From contig VGWJ01000033.1 of the NCBI GenBank assembly GCA_016873635.1, positions 1 through 34,483 of the forward strand: a stretch of DNA of 34,483 nucleotides, in the 5' to 3' direction. Shown one piece after another: positions 31,688 through 34,483 of the stretch. The notes beneath the pieces are model-generated. The model searched no databases, was not told where the DNA came from, and was given only the letters and a program-made list of their open reading frames with translations. Every line of letters begins with the position of its first letter. Positions within the stretch are counted from its first letter, which is position 1. The translations under genes and the position numbers were made by a program. The DNA is from Lentisphaerota bacterium (lineage in GTDB: Bacteria; Verrucomicrobiota; Kiritimatiellia; UBA8416; VGWJ01).

Positions 31688-32113
31688 TTGCTCGACGGCA
31701 AGGTGATCGGGGACTGCATGCCGCGCCACCGGCACCAGGAATTCATCCGCTTTCTCAAGCGTATCGACGAACAGACCCCGAGTGACCTGGACCTGCATCT
31801 GATCGTCGACAACTACAGCACTCACAAGCATCCGCGCGTGGCCTCCTGGATGAAACGGCATCCCCGCTTTCACTTGCACTTCATCCCCACTTCCAGTTCG
31901 TGGCTCAACATGGTCGAACGTTGGTTCCGCGAGATCACCGACAAACGCATTCGTCGCGGCTCTTTCCAGAACGTCCCCGAACTTATCGCGGCCATCACCA
32001 AGTACATCGAGAATCACAACCAGAGTCCTCAGGTCTTCACCTGGAACGCCTCTGCAGATTCCATCATGGCCAAAATCGCCAAATGTAAAGAAGCGTTAGA
32101 CGCACTACACTAG
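31688..32113 (+). pseudogene. IS630-family transposase, 5'-truncated
   Basis: 141 residues of a DDE_3 catalytic half: [17 protein letters not shown], then [40 protein letters not shown] and [20 protein letters not shown]. The second Asp (VDNYSTHK) and the Glu (VERWF) of the DDE triad are present; the first Asp and the N-terminal helix-turn-helix are missing. The frame enters directly from the outer repeat of the 150-bp element, so the 5' part was removed there. The stop shares the palindrome ACTAGT with the stop of the opposite lipoprotein gene. Confidence 0.88.
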
Positions 32114-32430
32114 TGCATGTTCATCATCGTCGCCCGCTGGCCGGGCGCAAGTGTCGCCTGGGTCGTGCTGGTTTGCCCGTCGAGATACTTGATCGCGATC
32201 ACGTGCTTTCCGGACGGAACCGACCAGACCCGGCTTTCGTGCGCAATGACCTTCCCGATGTACTGCCCGTCGAAGTAGATGCCGAAATCTTCGTCCCCCA
32301 AGTTGTACACCATCAGTTCGGAATCGCCGCTGATCGGCACGGGATGTCCGAATTCATCTGAGGATTCGCATCCCGCAAGGAGACAGGCCACGAAGACAAC
32401 TCCCAACGCCGTCAGAAAACGCAGTTTCAT
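32110..32430 (-). CDS. Small lipoprotein with PEGA-like domain
   Basis: 106 aa. A lipoprotein signal ([21 protein letters not shown], lipobox LLAGC) is followed by an 80-residue beta domain: [23 protein letters not shown], then [14 protein letters not shown]. The pattern (short strands, xVxxDGxxIGxx...v.pGkHxixvx..G) is like PEGA domains found on surface proteins. GGAGGG lies about 11 bases before the ATG. The function is unknown. Confidence 0.75.
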   Translation of the reverse strand: MKLRFLTALGVVFVACLLAGCESSDEFGHPVPISGDSELMVYNLGDEDFGIYFDGQYIGKVIAHESRVWSVPSGKHVIAIKYLDGQTSTTQATLAPGQRATMMNMH

Positions 32431-32875
32431 GAATCTTGACCCTCCGCGCGATCACGTCGCCATGGTGGACAGGAAAGCGCTTCTCGGGCGGCGCGGGCAC
32501 CCGCCCGCTGGCACCGTCCTGAAGGAGCGCCCATATGGGGAAGACGGTAGCTGAACCGGGGTGCCGCCGGCGAGGAGAAACACAAGGCGCCCTCCATGAG
32601 CAGTCTGGATCTGTGGCCTGGAGCAGACGGAACGACGGGCCACTCCACGCTCACCACTGCTCCGACCCTTGGGCGGAGCATGCGTGTGCCGTGACGCAGC
32701 CGAACGACAGCCTTCGCGCGCCGGCAAGCGGCATCGTCTTCTGCTCAGTTCAACGCTCGCATGGACGGCCTTCGGGCCTCTTCTGGCCCGTCCGAGATCG
32801 TGTGGCACACATGCCGTGACTGCCGTCCGGCTTGCCGTTCGTCCGCCTGTCGGGATCGCCTTCGCCATGTGATCT
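32431..32875. other. Noncoding or decayed stretch
   Basis: About 445 bases without a supported gene. Open frames here have no ribosome-binding site, no recognisable motif and arginine/proline-rich composition typical of chance reading in GC-rich DNA. A possible stem (GGACGG at about 32763 with CCGTCC at about 32788) lies near the end of the next lipoprotein's 3' side. Confidence 0.5.
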
Positions 32876-33295
32876 CTAGTTGGCAACCCGATTCAGGGAA
32901 AGCGCCATCGGCGGGTTCCACGTTTCGGAGCCCGGATTTCCAAATCCTATCGTTTCCTCGCCGGTCATGGTATCGCCGTTCACCGTAAGGTCCAGTTTCT
33001 CCGTCATTGGAAGGTTGAATCTGACCACCGAACCGGACAGCTCAAGGTGGTTCCCCTCAACCGTCCCGCCGACACCGATGCCGCCGCTGTTGGGCGAGGC
33101 CATGAAAGTACCGTTCAACGCGGGGCCGTTCTGAGTGAGTATGAGCGTCACACCGCGCTCCAAGTTCCCGTTTGGCTCACGCAGCCCTTTCCACGTCCCG
33201 CCCACGCTCGCAGGCGTTCCCTCGTCGTCCTCGCAGCCAGCGGCCGCCACGAGAACCGCAAGCATCGCCCACATCCCCAACGATCGCAGTCTCAT
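32876..33295 (-). CDS. Lipoprotein of unknown function
   Basis: 139 aa. Signal and lipobox: MRLRSLGMWAMLAVLVAAAGC (AAGC). The mature part reads GGTWKGLREPNGNLERGVTL, then LTQNGPALNGTF, GGTVEGNHLELSG and LDLTVNGDTMTGEETIG, a beta-barrel-like repetition of GTxxGxxL found in small lipocalin-like lipoproteins. ATG 33295 has AAGGAGG upstream. Upstream in-frame sequence lacks protein character. Confidence 0.75.
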   Translation of the reverse strand: MRLRSLGMWAMLAVLVAAAGCEDDEGTPASVGGTWKGLREPNGNLERGVTLILTQNGPALNGTFMASPNSGGIGVGGTVEGNHLELSGSVVRFNLPMTEKLDLTVNGDTMTGEETIGFGNPGSETWNPPMALSLNRVAN

Positions 33296-33515
33296 CGGTG
33301 ATACCTCCTTCCCTCTTCCTCTGTCAGATTCTTTCCTGTGAAGAAGCTCGTTCCCGCCGACAGGCGGACTCCCGAGGCAAGGCTCAGTCTGTGCAGCCGC
33401 GGGTGAAACGATTTCTGGAACTCCTCCAACACAGGCAGAACCGGCATTCAGCGCGGTTCCCTGATGCCTACTCCGTCCACGTGTGCTTCCTGCATCCTTC
33501 AGAAGCGACCCAGCA

Positions 33516-34295
33516 TCACCTCTCCGGATCCCCCAAGCCCACGACAACTCCCGCGATCCATCCGTTCTTCACGTCGGACGCGAGGTACTGCTCGTAGGCG
33601 GCCTGGAAGCCAAAGTAGCCCATGCGGATAGGGAGGATGACCTGCACCTTCGGTTGCAGGTAGAGTCCGCCCCCGAGATGTACCGGCTCGCTGACGGCGT
33701 GCGTGTACATGCCCTCATACCCGGAGGTGCGGCTCATGCCGGCGAAGCCCCTGTATCCCGCGGAGGCGTCCAGCGTGAGGGCTGCCCTGGTTCTCTTCTT
33801 CGGTGAAGGTGCCTGGAGCCGATACCCGAACTGGGCGTGGAGGCCATGTCCCTTGACTCTGCGAGACTTGCCGGCCGCTTCCGGATAGCCGTAGTTGACA
33901 TTGTCCGAGTGCCCGACCGAATGCCACGTGCTGCCGCCTGAGATGGGGCGCGTATCCGTGAAGCTGACGGCGCTCCATCCCATTTCTCCAACCCAGCAGG
34001 GAGCGAGATGACACAGAACGTTGACAAAGAAGTCCTCGGAGCCATCCAAGCCGATGCCGGCCCGCTCTCCGGCCGCTTCCGTAACAGAGAGCGATTGGTA
34101 CCCCAGGGACACTTCCCAAGGGGCGAGCCTCTGGGGGATTATTGGGGTCTGCGACGGCGCTGCGTTGCTTCTTGCAGCCAGAGCGGACTTCGCTGGCTGC
34201 GCCACCGCAAGCGTCGGGACGGTCAGCAGGACGACAAACATTTTGGCCACGGCCAGCCTCGCTACGCCGTTTCCGATGCCTCTCGCACTTGTCAT
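33516..34295 (-). CDS. Exported protein, probable outer-membrane beta-barrel
   Basis: 259 aa. A signal peptide (VAKMFVVLLTVPTLAVAQPAK) precedes alternating strands rich in Gly and aromatics: PWEVSLGYQSLSV, VGEMGWSAVSFTD, GLHAQFGYRLQA, RAALTLDASAGYRGFAG, GGGLYLQPKVQVILP, MGYFGFQAAYEQYLAS and a last GWIAGVVVGLG. This is the look of a small outer-membrane barrel, although the terminal Phe is absent (ends GDPER). CGAGGAGGA precedes ATG 34295. It lies 220 bases upstream of the lipoprotein on the same strand. Confidence 0.7.
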   Translation of the reverse strand: MTSARGIGNGVARLAVAKMFVVLLTVPTLAVAQPAKSALAARSNAAPSQTPIIPQRLAPWEVSLGYQSLSVTEAAGERAGIGLDGSEDFFVNVLCHLAPCWVGEMGWSAVSFTDTRPISGGSTWHSVGHSDNVNYGYPEAAGKSRRVKGHGLHAQFGYRLQAPSPKKRTRAALTLDASAGYRGFAGMSRTSGYEGMYTHAVSEPVHLGGGLYLQPKVQVILPIRMGYFGFQAAYEQYLASDVKNGWIAGVVVGLGDPER

Positions 34296-34342
34296 CGCAG
34301 TTCCTCCTCGCCCTTGTCTCTCAGATTCCGCCTGTCGTGCGG

Positions 34343-34398
34343 AGGGTCTCGGGGTTCAGAGGGTCTCGGGGTTAGAGGGTCTCGAGGGTCTCGGGGTT
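34343..34398. repeat. Tandem repeats of AGGGTCTCGGGGTTAG-type units
   Basis: Four units of about 9-17 bases (AGGGTCTCGGGGTTC, AGAGGGTCTCGGGGTT, AGAGGGTCTCG, AGGGTCTCGGGGTT) lead into the second copy of the 150-bp element. One unit of the same kind lies at 31511-31525 before the first copy. Confidence 0.8.
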
Positions 34399-34483
34399 AG
34401 GTCTCTAATTTGCTAATTAGGTCCCGGCGGTGTTCTTCCATCTCGCATACTCCACTCGCAGCTTACGCGCCATGCCCCATTCC
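34385..34483. mobile_element. Second copy of the inverted-repeat element, cut by the window end
   Basis: These 99 bases are identical to 31511-31609, including the left terminal repeat at 34392-34410. The window stops inside the element. Perfect identity over 2.9 kb distance suggests recent copying or ongoing homogenisation, and the edge position suggests that the assembly broke at this repeat. Confidence 0.88.

Noticed and set aside
31643..32017. Minus-strand frame across the transposase fragment as a gene
   Set aside because: The plus strand clearly encodes an IS630-type DDE domain; the minus frame is its shadow.
32431..32875. Open frames between the PEGA-like lipoprotein and the next lipoprotein
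   Set aside because: No start signals or motifs, and their composition is typical of chance translation in GC-rich DNA.

Overview
The window looks like a contig from a GC-rich bacterium of the Planctomycetota-Verrucomicrobiota-Lentisphaerota-Kiritimatiellota (PVC) type. The pointers are a sugar ABC permease with a very large first periplasmic loop, a fused E1 alpha/beta dehydrogenase, CBM9-like and LamG secreted proteins, GH36 and GH29-like relics, and scattered heptamer repeats. This placement is inference: no 16S rRNA or other phylogenetic marker was analysed, although dnaK, groEL, rpoZ and smpB are present for that purpose. No tRNA, rRNA or CRISPR array was recognised.

Left accessory arm (1-9.4 kb, all readable genes on +). 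It starts with a heptamer tandem array and a sugar ABC permease with a repeat-containing periplasmic insert. A decayed carbohydrate-degradation region follows: a LamG tail, a chimeric GH29-like/GH36 fragment, two CBM9-like units (one broken, one nearly intact but cut off from its second half by an in-frame TGA), a hydrolase/propeller chimera, and several signal-peptide starts fused to unrelated sequence. Small toxin-antitoxin modules sit between the wrecks: Phd-type antitoxin/VapC, RHH antitoxin/MazF, HicB/HicA, and a nuclease-like gene (broken by an in-frame TGA) with a small partner.

Core block (9.4-26 kb, very GC-rich, dense, intact). A DeoR-family regulator precedes a 2-oxoacid dehydrogenase operon (fused E1, E2 with two E3-binding domains, E3). 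Next come a convergent RNase D-like exonuclease with a probable ATA start, a response regulator-PAS protein overlapping a membrane coiled-coil protein, and the chaperone cluster dnaK-groES-groEL behind a sigma32-like promoter. rpoZ, smpB and tatA follow. Facing them are a YfgM-like TPR protein and a cyclic-nucleotide-binding K+ channel.

Right accessory arm (26-34.5 kb). It holds a DUF456 membrane protein, a broken brnT next to an intact brnA-like antitoxin plus a second brnT relic, a zincin-like membrane protein, DUF2442 and DUF4160 genes, a ParE/Phd-type toxin-antitoxin pair with a consensus near-leaderless promoter, a LamG secreted protein, a chimeric tyrosine-recombinase relic, a 5'-truncated IS630-type transposase beside a 150-bp element with inverted ends, two lipoproteins and a probable outer-membrane protein. 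The window ends inside a second copy of the inverted-repeat element (99 identical bases), so this edge is probably an assembly break at a dispersed repeat.

Taken together, a conserved housekeeping block is flanked by two plastic regions where deletions have fused gene fragments in or out of frame and where small toxin-antitoxin genes, each often with its own promoter, are the main intact genes.
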